Below are positions 38,641-62,515 of a DNA stretch of 64,000 bases, one piece after another. The DNA comes from Gadus chalcogrammus (taxonomy: Eukaryota > Chordata > Actinopteri > Gadiformes > Gadidae). The notes below the pieces were generated by a model. It did no database searches. It was not told the DNA's origin and saw only the letters and a program-made list of their open reading frames with translations. Location: assembly GCF_026213295.1 (NCBI RefSeq), contig NC_079421.1:15856870-15920869 (forward strand). Reading direction: 5' to 3'. Every line of letters starts with the position of its first letter. Position 1 is the first letter of the stretch. The position numbers and the translations under genes were made by a program.

Positions 38641-38830
38641 AGTCTGTGCACAGTACCTTCTCAACAAGCAGGTGCGCTTGCATCCAGAGGGGGCGCCAAT
38701 ATGCCAATTCACCACACAGTGTTATGATACATCATAACACTGTGTTTTTTTTTATCAAAAAATGGCCCCCCGGGCAAGGTTTGCCGGTGCCCAGAACCGC
38801 CCCTGGTGTTGTTAGCGGCTCAATTCTTCA
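38641..38830. other. Copy-specific insertion in the duplicated locus
   Basis: This segment has no counterpart in 31340-31790. It contains the hairpin CACAGTGTTATGATACATCA followed by TAACACTGTG (38713-38742) and AATGGCCCCCCGGGCAAGG, consistent with another small mobile element. Boundaries uncertain. Confidence 0.45.
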
Positions 38831-38934
38831 ATGGCTATATGTATCTGACAAAAAAAATTATTCATGATTATCAGTACAGTAGCCTGTTTAACTTTGAGTT
38901 AATTATACATATTTTTACCCAACAAAATCATATA

Positions 38935-40165
38935 GAATGAAGGGTCATACTAGCTGGAAACATTTTGTGTATCACTTGGCTGGATACAAGCTCTAGTTGC
39001 ACAAGATTAGCCAATTTCCGCTACTTCCTTTTTTTCTCATTTTAAAACAGTCTGCTCTCTCTAAAAACACAATTTACTCAATTAGAGAATTCAGGGGCCA
39101 CCAGGCTTCCGGATCCTGGACTGAAACATGCGACATGCTCCCTGATCAGTTGCACCACACATTACAATACATGCTGTCTTCTTTAATTCCCCCCCTTATT
39201 CGCTATGGATGACTTAAGAGCAACAAGAAAGCTGATAATACCTGACTAACTGATTATTTTTGGGAGCACATCACAGGGTGTGTTTATGATGTGAGGCAGA
39301 ATCTTCCACTCCAATTAAGCATGCCAAAATGTGTTCCACAGCAGACCGCAGCAGAGTTATGGATGAGCAATCACTCTCGCAATGCCTGACCCTGTGTGCT
39401 AATTAGTTATGGCATTAAAAAAACATGAGCCAAGCTAGGAGTTGGGGAGAAATTATAAGCCCTTTGTCTAGGAATCCTCATATTAACACCTTGGTATCGT
39501 GTGTAGTTGGCTTTCCTTCTTCTTATGAAACCATGTAGTTGCAATTGTGTTATTTAAACAATATGTTAACATACTCTATTCTGCTATTTGTAAAACTGAT
39601 TAATATGTTAAACACATTTAGACTTTATGCAATCATTCGTCTTTCTTTTACTCAATCATTAAGGCATAAAGATGCTCTGGAAAGAACTTTTCTTGAATGC
39701 ACGTCATTTAATGTAATTTATCATAAGTGGAAAAAACACAACCCGACTCTCTTCAGAAAGCAGCATTCAAAATCGTATTTTAATTTGTATATTTACTCCA
39801 TAAACATTATTACAAAACTCAGCAAGTTACCAATATTACATTATCACCATACAGGCTTGATCACAAATATTTAAAACCTTTGCAACAGTTACAACAAAAA
39901 CAAACAAAACAAAAAACGAAATTATACTCAAATAATTTACATGAAAATCTATAAAACAGCAAATTCTTCACAAATGAGATTTTTTTGCAAGTAATTTTTT
40001 CTTTGCTTATTTGTGTTTTGCACAGTAACACAACACTCTCACAACAAGATCATGGTCTTATTACAAAACTTCCAACAAAATGTAAATATTTCTAGTTTTC
40101 TGTCAATACTTTCATATTTTGGTTTTTAAAACCAGAAACTTGTCGTTGTATATCCTTTCCACTGC
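38935..40165. repeat. Segmental duplication unit X, copy 2
   Basis: Collinear with 34306-35390. It continues beyond 40165 into the nexmif 3' flank without a break, so this is probably the copy joined to the original downstream sequence. Confidence 0.85.
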
Positions 40166-43076
40166 CTGTAGAGGCGCATAAAAGGTTACTCACACACACA
40201 AATACTTCACAGCACTTTCTAAGAAAAATATACACTTACAAAATATGTTACAAATTGGCACACAAAAAATATACAAGATTTTGTAGTGTCAAGAGTTCAT
40301 TAAGATCCTTTCTGGTGACTCTAGACAGTATATATAAAGCTCGGTATTCTTTTAATGAAAAGACCAAAGTAATTTCAAATAATTTCATTGAATCATGTTG
40401 TGAACACATCAAACATAAAATAACAATATAATATACATTCATAAAGAGGGTTAGGTACCTTATGTATTTTGCATTTCTTTTTTGTTATCTCTGGGAAAAT
40501 GAAATAAAACAAAAAAAAACGAATTGTCAACTTTCTTAGCACCATTAACATGAGGCAGCTCAACAGTGGCACATCAAAAAGAAAAAAAAGAAACAAAGGA
40601 AACGACAATTATGAACACAGAAAAGTACATTCAATTTGACAATAGGCAGAAATGAGTGAAGGCAGACTAAGTGTGGCGCTTTCCTTCAGCAGCTTGTCTT
40701 GGACCTAACCCTGATACACTAGTGACAAAGGAACAACCAAAATAGTATGGCAAAGAGAGAGAAAATAATAAACATGGACAGAACAGTTTGATTATGATTC
40801 TTGCCTTTCTGCAAGAGATCCATCCCCCATCCTCCTGTGCTTCAGAATTACCATAGCCAAAGTGACAAGGCTTTTTTCATAAATCAAGTGTCGATATGTT
40901 GGCACATCTTCATGCAGTTGTAGTTAATTAGTGCTCGGTTTAAACAGATATTGGAAAAGGAAATTAAAGGCATACAGTCTAGGAAGATTGAAAGGAGATT
41001 TGTAGTTAAAATATGCAGCAAAAAGTGATTGTATTGGCTCTGTATTTCTATTCTCAAGAAATTACTATTGGTAGTATAAATGCATATAGTATCAAATGAA
41101 TCTATATAACATTCTGTATGGTACTGCTACCATATAGTGTATCTGAATTACAATATCCATTTAATGTAGTATTTCTTAATCGTATTTCTTTATTTTTTTG
41201 TTTTGAAAAATGTACATAATCGCATACGCTTGTTGCAATAGGGTGACATTAAAATTGCCTTTCGTTACAAACATTATGATAGTCTTGTTTTCCATCAATT
41301 TACAACTGATTATATGGATTCAGAACCCATTTTACTATGGATGTTCGGATGTGATATGAGCAAATATGACCAGACTGTAATTCATATGACTGGTTTGGGG
41401 ACCTTTTGCTTCTATTGACATTATATGATTCATACATGAAAGAAATAGAGACCAAATTAACTTGTTATATAACGACTACTATATTCATTAAACAAATTTC
41501 TATCCAAAATAACAAATCAGGCAGTAAAATAACAGAAATCTCATGCGGAGTAAAAATGTAAAGACACTTCCTTTCATTAATATTACTGATTCCATTCTCA
41601 CCTTTTATGCATTCACATGAAATCTGACTGCGGAGAACATTATGTCATGATTGCATTTACCGTTAATGCTTGCATTGACATATAAGTTAATAAGTCGCCT
41701 TTCATTTCAAGTGCCCCCACCCTGCAAAAACTCTGCGGTACTCCAGTCGGTCCAGCCCCATTACCCTTTTCATCTTCCATCACAGTAGCCTTCAAAATAA
41801 TAATAATCTTTCTTTAACCCTTTTTAAGCTACTCAGAGCCAGGCAGATGTCAAGGTAAACTGAATTTGGCAAACAACGAGAGGGAAAGAAGAATTCAGAG
41901 TCTTTCGGTTTTGGTTTAGTGAGTGGCTTTTTACCACTGACAGCTTGGTTGGTGCCTTTCGCCAGAGGTGAGAAAAGTCCAAAATGAAGGAGCGGCAAGT
42001 CACTATCAGGATATTCTGACCCGAGCAGCCAATATTCAAATGGATAAAAAAGAGGAATAGCCAATATTCACACATATATAAGAGGTCATTTACACAGCAT
42101 TGTTACTTTTGGCACATTGATTTTAAGATAATAATTCTTTTTTTCTTTTTTTTTTGCAAATATTGCATGTCCCTGTACAACAACATTGACAAAAATACTC
42201 TTTTGTAGGAGCTTTTGTGAATTGGCAAACATTAACCTGTAAATTTAGATCAACAGTAGGTCTTTAAACTCCAGAAAAAAAAGCTTGATAAAAAACAAAA
42301 CAAAATGGGGAGTCATTGCAACATTGAGAGAAGAAAAAGAAGGCTCAAGACAATGTTTGATATGTCATCGATTACAAAATGGTCCCATCCTGTGGAAAAT
42401 ATGTCTTGGGCTCAAACAAGGCTCATTACTTGTCGTTTCCCCTCTTGAAATAAGCCAGGCAGTGTATGAAGGACGGCAACAACAGGACATCCATTTTCTG
42501 CATACAAAAACAGATGAGGAGGAGGGGTGCGTAGATGTCACTCAATGCATTTGTTTTAAATAGCTACATCTTTAGGGGAAAAGGGGGGAATAAATACATA
42601 ATTCAGGGCAGCTAATTTTGCTGAGAAATACAAAAACAAAAGTTCTTCAAAAAGGCGACAGAACTGTTTTTTCAAGGCTCATTATTCTTTTTTTCAGACA
42701 AAAAATAAAACTGAAACAACTATAGGAACAACCAAAGCAGAAACAACAAAAGCAAGAAAAATGCAGCCATGGTCATTTCAAATCTCAATCAAGCTTGACA
42801 CAATCACTCAATAGGTAGTTTGCAAAGTACAAGAAGTTTTTCTCATGCAGATAATAATTTCCTCTTCAGGGGTTAAAAGGTAGTGGGGGGTAATCAGGGG
42901 GAACGTAGAAGTCATGCAGCTCTGGCATAGCATCAGTGTAGGTATGCTTGGGTTGGGGAGGCTGAGCAGGTAGTGGGGGGGTTGGTGAGCAGTGGGGGGG
43001 GCTGGGGCAATGGGGGGTGGGAGTTGGGGTGGGGTGGGAGGGGGTGTTGGGTGCAACAGCAGTCAATAACAAAATA
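40166..43076 (-). other. nexmif: AT-rich nexmif 3' UTR or downstream region
   Basis: No other gene is seen in 2.9 kb immediately 3' of the nexmif stop codon on the minus strand. Human NEXMIF has a long 3' UTR, and several TTTATT motifs (AATAAA on the minus strand) occur. A G-rich strip lies at 42880-43060. UTR extent is inferred. Confidence 0.4.
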
Positions 43077-52513
<9,437 letters not shown>

Positions 52514-53666
52514 CAAAACGGCTTAACATTCTACCGCCTATGCAGCATTTCGGCAGACCCACCTGTAGAAAGAGGCAGGGGAAGAAAGGAAGAAAGAGAG
52601 GTATAGACAGAAGACAAAGGAAGAAACGAGAGTTGGATAAATGGGAGTAAAAGCGAGAACCTGCCATGTCTGTTTGGGTGATGAGCGCCTTGTGTGTAGT
52701 GAAGAATGAACACAAAAATGCGAAATAGATAAAAGGTCAGTCAAATGAAAATAATAATTGAGGGAGACGAGGGATAGATACAAATATATGCCACATAACA
52801 GTCCTATGAAAAAGCTCAGAAAATCGTATATAGATGTCGGAAGGGGCTCGCGGGGAGGCAAACAATCTCTCATTTCTGCTCTAATTGTAAGACAGATTCT
52901 TGTCTTAGATTAATTTCAACACTGCCAACCAATAAAGTACACAAAGATTCCCTGCAGAGATCGCTATGGCAACTGTATGCCACACTATCCTATTTTAAGC
53001 TTCATTTAACATTTATAGCAGAGTTGTTAACCTATGAGAACCTTACATAGGAGGCTGCGAGCATATTTGTTTATTGTAATTAGCTGCACTCCCCCGTTCT
53101 AACTAGGAGAAGCATGGAAACCCCACCCGGCCAGCAGTAACCCAATAGACTGTCAGAGGATAAAACATGTTGCTGTACTTAGCAAAGGGAGAGAAAAGGT
53201 GAGGGAGGGGCGATGCAGCGAGAACGTAGGGTGAGCTTGTAGGTGTAGACAGGTACAAAAAAATGAAAAAAGAAAGACATCTCATTAATCAAAAAAGTGT
53301 TGCGTAGAAACAAAGGAAAGAGGATTCGTGAAACATTTTGTAAACGATTCATGGTGGGTGTGGCCTGTTGAGCCTGCTTTTCTTTCCCCCCCCCCCCTCG
53401 CACGCCCATCAGCATGTCTACCTGCTCTGTCCACCCGGTGTTTGATCTGTTCCTGTCTATCTGCAGTCGGTGCCCGGCCGGCGGTCGGGGGATGACAAAT
53501 GATCCAGGAGAGGGGCTGTCATAAAACAGAGGCGTCTCTCTCTCCTCGGCACGCCGAAAACTCATCGCCAGGAGCGACCGGACCAACCGAGAACAACACG
53601 ACGGAGAGGCAGCCAGCTTTGGACCGCAGACAAAACAAGAACCATCTACCTTATCCCTTTCCCAGT

Positions 53667-53689
53667 CCCCCCCCCCCCCCCCCCCCCCC
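53667..53689. repeat. Poly-C run (about 23 C)
   Basis: One of two poly-C runs close together, with another at 53945-53961. Confidence 0.85.
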
Positions 53690-54356
53690 TAACCTCCCCC
53701 CCCCCTCTCCAGCCGGCCCCTTCCCCATGTCCTCGCCTCCAGGTTTCATTAGCCCGCCGTCAGCCCGCGTGTTGGCAGGGAGAACCCCTGGTTCGCTGTG
53801 CGCCGCTAACGCCGGAGTCGCCCGATAATTGCCTCCTAAACCAATTGCGTCTGCCGCTCGTGTGCTGCTGTCCCCCCCCAAGCGTTGTGGTCCAACTAGC
53901 CACCAGACACAACGCTACCACACCCATAGAGCCTTGAACCCCCACCCCCCCCCCCCCCCCCACCACCCCCCAGGACTATGGCTGACGTCCGGGTCACAGT
54001 TCACGGCTCCTTCGACGCCACGGCCCCTCTGTAAATAGATGCCGGCGAATATATTTATGCATCAATGTATACGTCGTTACCCTTCACCCCATTCTGCTTT
54101 ATATATGTATGTGGCAAATCAAACACATTTGATATTCCTTCCAACAACTACCACAGGCTCTTTGAGGCTGGGGGCTCGAGGTAGTGGCCGGCTATCTATA
54201 AGAGCGGCAAAGTAATGAGCAGTGCGCCAGAGGCAGTCACCCAGCGACGGGTTCACTCACACCACCCAGCAGGCTGCTTTTCGAGGCCCTGCCTCAACAC
54301 GAAGATGTGCAGCAGGGGCAGTGTGTTTGTGTGCATGAGTATGTTCGTGAGTATAT

Positions 54357-54513
54357 GAATGTGTGTATGTACGTGTGTGCGCATGTGTTAGTGTGTGTGT
54401 GTGTGAGCACATCAGTGTGTGTGCGCTTGTGTGTGTACACGTGAGTGTGTGTGTGTGTGTGCTTGTGTGTCTGAGTGTGCGCGTGTGTGCATGTGCATGT
54501 GTGTTTGTGCTTG

Positions 54514-54604
<91 letters not shown>

Positions 54605-54716
54605 ATGTGTGTCTGTGTGTGCATGTGTGTGCTAGTGTGCGTGTGTGTGTGTGTGTGCGCGTGTGAGTGTTTCTGCGTGTGTGTTTGTGTGTGCGTGTGT
54701 GGGTGGGTGTATACGT
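54357..54716. repeat. Degenerate GT/GTGC-rich region around a pure (GT)n core
   Basis: The pure core is 54517-54602; the flanks are GT with CA, CG and TT interruptions. Confidence 0.93.
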
Positions 54717-54807
54717 GTTAGACAAGGCCCCAAGGCTGACGAACCACAGCATCAGCGTCCGCTGGCAGGAGCTGCACATACAAACACAGGGAGGTGGGGG
54801 GGGCAGG

Positions 54808-54821
54808 GGGAGAGAGAGAGA

Positions 54822-54858
<37 letters not shown>
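54808..54858. repeat. (GA)n microsatellite
   Basis: Near-pure GA tract with one GG interruption. Confidence 0.95.
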
Positions 54859-54860
<2 letters not shown>

Positions 54861-54987
54861 AAAGCCAAACGTTCCACAGGCTCCCTATAACACGACCCCC
54901 CCATTCCCCCCATCTCACCCTCCTTTCGATGCCTCAAATGTGTTTATTTTCACATTATTCATGATTTTCCCCGTACATGCTCTCTCG

Positions 54988-55200
<213 letters not shown>

Positions 55201-56560
55201 CTTTCTTTTTCTTATTTCCTCTTCCCTCTCCTCCGACCCCCAGCCCCACGCTCTGTCAGAATCCAACGAGGGGGGGGGGCCATTTCAATAATGAAGACGG
55301 ACTAACTGCAATAGCCAGTGCACATAAATCGGAGCTACAGCCAACAAGCATGTCCAATTTGCCGAGCGGTTAGGCCCGGCCGTCTGCACTGGGTAGTGCG
55401 GCTTTAAGGGGAAGGAGACGCTGCCGCCAGCGAGGTCCGTGGGCAGACCCCCGGTTCATCCATCCACAACATTGATACTCCTGCACCGCACATTAGCCCG
55501 GGAACACAATGGCCAGCCGTGCACTGCGCTCACGCGGCGTTCAGCAGGTGTAGGGGGAAACGGTTGGTCCTTCTGACCCCTTCCATTGTTTTCTGGCAGA
55601 CCGGCCCACTGTTCTGTTCCTGGCAGGAAACAGAACTGGCGACAAAAGGAGAGCTGGGCGAAAGCACAGAATGATTAGGTTCTTATGTAGCCCTTTTTTT
55701 TTTTAATCTCCCTCTTATTTTTTTAAATCCTCTGTGACCTCCTTGGCGGGGCTGACGTGAACGCGTCTACCGCTGAATAACAAGATAAGAACATGTTTAC
55801 GCCGCTTCTGTATGGCACTTATCAGCCCGCCTCATCTAATTCCTGCAAGTCTCTTCTGCAGAGCCGCCGCAGTCTACCCACGAACCCCGACGCGAAAACC
55901 GGCAGGAAAAGGAAAAGCAAAAGCGCGGCAAAAGCTTGTTCGCCTGTGGCGACGTTCTGACGGTGTTGATGGTGGCGATGGTGTTGTGGACGCGGGGCGG
56001 AGGAAACACACCCAGCTCCGTGCGCTGGCAGGGTATGTACATACAAAGTGCTCCATTGTGGGAACAGCAGGATGGAGGCAGGGGACAGGGGATAGATCTC
56101 CACGGAAGGCTACTCTCCAACAGAGTAGGGCCCATCAGGGGGTGGGGTCGTGGGTGCACTGATCCCCTCACACCGAGCTGGAAAGGCAGCAAAGGGCTCC
56201 TTAACAGAGCAGGTGTATGGTTCCAGAAGCACTTCCCCTGGCTGCAGCAGGCAGCTCCCTTCAGGGCTAAACCCACTTCTTTTGCACATGTCCTGGCGTC
56301 ACACGATTCACCCCTTACTATTACCTCTGGGTAATATACACCAGATGGTGATACCGTGTGGGAAGCAAATGAATCAGGGTCGGCTATTTAAAATCCCTTT
56401 GGTGGCGTGGATGTTTTTTCTACAGTCTTGGCACACATGCACCCGACAACCTAAAGAAATGGAATATACACTTAACACTTGGACGCATGACTTGAACAAA
56501 AAAACACACTGAGTGCACACACACACGAAGTGAGAGAGACGGAGAGCTATAGAAGGCTAG

Positions 56561-56574
56561 AGAGAGAGAGGGCT

Positions 56575-56610
<36 letters not shown>

Positions 56611-56614
56611 GGCT

Positions 56615-56665
<51 letters not shown>

Positions 56666-56674
56666 GGAGGGGGG
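56561..56674. repeat. (GA)n with higher-order GGCTAGAGAG units
   Basis: The GGGCTAGAGAG phrase recurs at 56569 and 56610 within GA repeats, then a GGGGAGGGGGGGAG end. Confidence 0.9.
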
Positions 56675-56953
56675 GAGAGAGAGTACAAGTCTTTCATTTT
56701 GAAAGGTGGCATTCAACCTCTCGCCTTTCATAAACTTTGGATGAATTCCTGCTTCCCCACCCCTTACTCAACTCTTCTGTCTTGTCTTGCGACTCTCTGG
56801 GGGCTGGCATGTGTTAGGCCACGTGCTAGGTAAGCCTGAGGGATATACGTTTTGGATGGGAAGTAAATGTATAAATCATGTGAATATCGTAACGCAATAT
56901 TTACAGAATGACAATACAGATTGTATCGGCACCAAACATTGTAATATTGCATC

Positions 56954-57077
<124 letters not shown>

Positions 57078-57435
57078 ATGTGCGCGTGTGTCTGTATGTT
57101 TATTCTGCACCTAAAATGCTGCGGACGAACAAAAGCCTCTTCTTTCTCTCATTTTCTCTCAGCATTCCTCTCTCCGTGCATCTCTGTCTCTGCTGCTATC
57201 TATCGCACAAACGTCCCCATTGTTCAGTCGAAGGTTAGCACAGCATTGAAAAAGCTATCCTCTGCTCAGCTGAGAGCTCAAAGGACTTGGCTCCCACCTT
57301 GTTTCAGTGTTTAGTTTCAGCTACCAACTCCGCCTTCCAAAGCTAACATTCAGGCCGCTGTTGTGGTAACGGCACGCTACTTGGTATCTGCAATGAAGGT
57401 TGACAAGTGGGCACGTGAAATCTCCCTATATATGA

Positions 57436-57439
<4 letters not shown>

Positions 57440-57526
<87 letters not shown>
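57440..57526. repeat. (GA)n microsatellite
   Basis: About 43 uninterrupted units. Confidence 0.97.
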
Positions 57527-57529
<3 letters not shown>

Positions 57530-57628
57530 CCCTTATCCTTTTTTATATTATTTAGACAGTGCCCACTCCTGTTAGCCTTCTCTGATAGCTTGTTTGATGC
57601 TGGTTTTTGATCCCAAAAATCCCTCTCA

Positions 57629-57662
57629 CCCCCCCCCCCCCCCCCCCTCCCCCCCTCCCCCC
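57629..57662. repeat. Poly-C tract
   Basis: 19 C, then T-interrupted C runs. Confidence 0.85.
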
Positions 57663-58900
57663 GACATGGCAAGATAGGTGATGGTGAAGATACGCTGCCA
57701 CTGCTCCAAATAAACATTGGCAATCACCGGGCAGAGGAGATGCCCAGGATACCCATGCAGCTGATAGACTGAGATACAGTACCATTCAGGATTACAGAGT
57801 GGGATCCTTATCGCTGGCCAGCAGCTCAACATTTTGCTGCGCAGCATTGCGAAGGACACGTATCTGCAGCAACTGTTCAGTCTGGGGAGGGGATGGATGG
57901 GGGGAGAGCTTTATGTTTTCACTAATAGATGCTGGGGGAGACAATCGCATTGCTGGAAGCCATTGAGTGAAATGGATTAGTTACCACAGTTACTTTTTCA
58001 CACTAATGCTACAAGGAGAGATACATTGGGTAAAGTGCGTTGAAGAGAAGCAGAAGTTTCAAAGTGTAAGATCAGGATTAGGATGAAGGATGATGTATTC
58101 TAACGAGTTAATGAGTCAACGACACCACGGGCCCAGCTGTGAACATCTGCACCAGAGTAGATGACATCTGCAGCTTTCCGAGTTTGAGAAAGCTTGTTCA
58201 AAAGCATATTAAAATATGTTACAATACCATTGTAATAATGCCGCGTGTGTGCACAGTAATATCGTATGAGACTGTCAAATCTCTCTTTCATTAAAATCAC
58301 TATCCATATGGCTCCTATCCAAAAAAACACAGCCATAAAAATGACAACAAACACATTGCAGCTGTACTACCGACCACCTCCTGTCGCGTCGAATCATCGC
58401 ACGCCCAATCACAACACAGTGTGGACGCCCAGGACGCCGTCTTTAGTTTGCCAGCGTGTCTGCGAGGCAGAGGAGCCGCCGTGCGCCTCTCTGTCCTCTC
58501 TCCATGTATACCCCGAGGCGGCCGCTGAAGGACAGAGAGGAGGGATGGAGGCCTACGCCAACGCAGGCAATAGGTGAGGTGTTAAAAGTTGATTAGACTG
58601 TAAAAGGTCACCGAGGCCGGCCTCATCAGCTCTCCCAGTGGAGTGCAGGAGGGAGCTGTGCGATGCAGCATTGCTGCTAATGAGACGCACTCGGCTGTCC
58701 GCACGATAGCATACGGATACAGTTTGCCTATCTTCTGCTGCAGTGTACTTTTACGTTGCGTTGAGATGGCGATGGTTGTTATGGACAAAAATACACCAAT
58801 TTCCAGGTGTTAGACATTGTATCTTGGCAATGGAGCGTGAATAATCTATTGCGGTCGGGAAGATTAGAGATGCACCATTCGCTCATTCGACGGTCGATGA

Positions 58901-59000
58901 NNNNNNNNNNNNNNNNNNNNNNNNNNNNNNNNNNNNNNNNNNNNNNNNNNNNNNNNNNNNNNNNNNNNNNNNNNNNNNNNNNNNNNNNNNNNNNNNNNNN
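58901..59000. other. Assembly gap of exactly 100 N
   Basis: The round length suggests a placeholder for a gap of unknown size, so sequence may be missing here. Confidence 0.99.
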
Positions 59001-60140
<1,140 letters not shown>

Positions 60141-60476
60141 GAAAGGAGGCATTGGAGAAGTAAGAGGCACACAGAGGAGACATTGGAATAAATGGAGAAG
60201 GATATGAAGGGGAAGTGTGCGGGAGGTCGCCCTTGGGTGGCCAGGACAGTGCTTGGCTGAAGCATTGAGCTTGGGGTGGGCTGGTGGGGGTGGAGGGTGG
60301 AGGTGAAGGTGCCGGATGGAGGATGAATATGAACTCGACGGGGCCTCGGTGTGGAACACGTCTGTGCATGTGCTGCTATGACACCCCTGCCACTGACGCA
60401 CAAGGAGGGGACGGGAAAAAAATCTAAAGGGCCCTATTTGCATTCTTCCACTAGGGTTGAAAAAATGTGTGTGCTC

Positions 60477-60612
<136 letters not shown>

Positions 60613-61059
60613 GTGCGTGCGTGCCTGTGTTTGTTTGTCTGTATATACAAGCCTCCCGGTATGCATAGGATACTACCATGAAATGAAAGAAAACAAAACT
60701 GAAATTAAGAAGTGCAGCAGAGCATGAGCCGACTGCTCGGTTCCGCACCGTAGCGTAAAGTGACTTTCATATTCTAAAATCATTTCATATGCCAAGTCTC
60801 AAAAAACGTCAAATTAATGTTTGGACCGGAAAATCTTTACCCGAGACACCTCTCTACACATAGGCAACCCTACATATCCCTCCCACCTTATTGCAAACAT
60901 TTTGAATATTAATATTTTAATATTCCATATTGGGAGCAAGATATCCACAGATCCGGTCACAGAATTAACTTTAAAGAGGCAAGTCTGTGTTCCGATGTGG
61001 CGTGTCTGATCCCAAAGATTGCTATGAAATGAAGTGTAATCGCGAACAATGTGTGTCCG

Positions 61060-61372
<313 letters not shown>

Positions 61373-61495
61373 ACCACCAGCGGGGGAGTAGGGTCAAGTG
61401 TTTGCTGGTAGTGCTGTAATGGGGTTTTCCCTGCAAGCCCCTGGGAAGGAGAACGCCAAAGCGTCTCCCATTAGGAGACATTTGGATGTTCGGGC

Positions 61496-61499
<4 letters not shown>

Positions 61500-61530
<31 letters not shown>
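61500..61530. repeat. (CA)n microsatellite
   Basis: About 15 units, inverted relative to the preceding (GT)n. Confidence 0.95.
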
Positions 61531-61533
<3 letters not shown>

Positions 61534-62088
61534 GCTTCCTCGGCTCTGCGCACGAGCCCCGCACGCTCCACCGAGATGCCCTCGCCACTCCAACAACCAC
61601 AATAATTCTCATGACAACCATAATGAGCACGCTCCCGTTTTGCACGATACCACTAATTTGAGAAATTTCCAGCACAAAGACATAATTAGACAAACTAATT
61701 AGACGAAGACTTCGCTGCACAGAGATCCTCCGCAGTTCAACGCATCCGCCTACCTGCGGATGACTAAAATAGGAGGCCGCTGTCAAGACCACGCTAATTC
61801 CCTTCACTTAGTTCAGTGAGATGTTTGTGAGAAGATGCATGAGAGAAGAGGGAAGGGGAAAAAAAAAAAACACACGCACTCACACACGCATGCAGAGAGT
61901 AAAAAAAAAAAGAAAGAAAGCAAGAAAGAAGAGAGACGTGCTGTGCTCTCTGTGGGGATCGAGACCCAGTGGTAAAACACAGCAGCAGCAGCACCCTACT
62001 CTGTGGTGTCACACAGGGTGCCGTGGGGCGGGGGGGATAGTCAAAATGGCTGACTGGAGAGACACACACACAAAAATACACACACACA

Positions 62089-62093
<5 letters not shown>

Positions 62094-62148
<55 letters not shown>
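62094..62148. repeat. (CA)n microsatellite
   Basis: About 27 units. Confidence 0.95.
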
Positions 62149-62150
<2 letters not shown>

Positions 62151-62267
62151 GGGTCCTTTCTGCAGAACTGTATAAGAAACAAAACAATCTGACCAGAGAA
62201 CGACAGAAAGAGAGTAAAGGATGTTGAGAGACAGAGCAAGAGAAAGTAAAGGGGTGAGACAGAGAGA

Positions 62268-62373
<106 letters not shown>

Positions 62374-62515
62374 AAGAGTGAATGGGGAGAGGGAAAGAGA
62401 GCAAGAGAGAGAATAAAGGGGGTAGAGAGACAGAGAGGAAGTAAAGAGTGGAAAGAGAGAGAGAGAGCGAGAGTTTTTCTGTGACTGGAATTCTAACAGA
62501 GAGAGAGAGAGAGAT

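Noticed and set aside
55345..55420. Possible tRNA-like GCCGAGCGGTTAGGC phrase
   Set aside because: It resembles a D-arm motif, but I could not fold a full cloverleaf or find a T-loop at the right distance.
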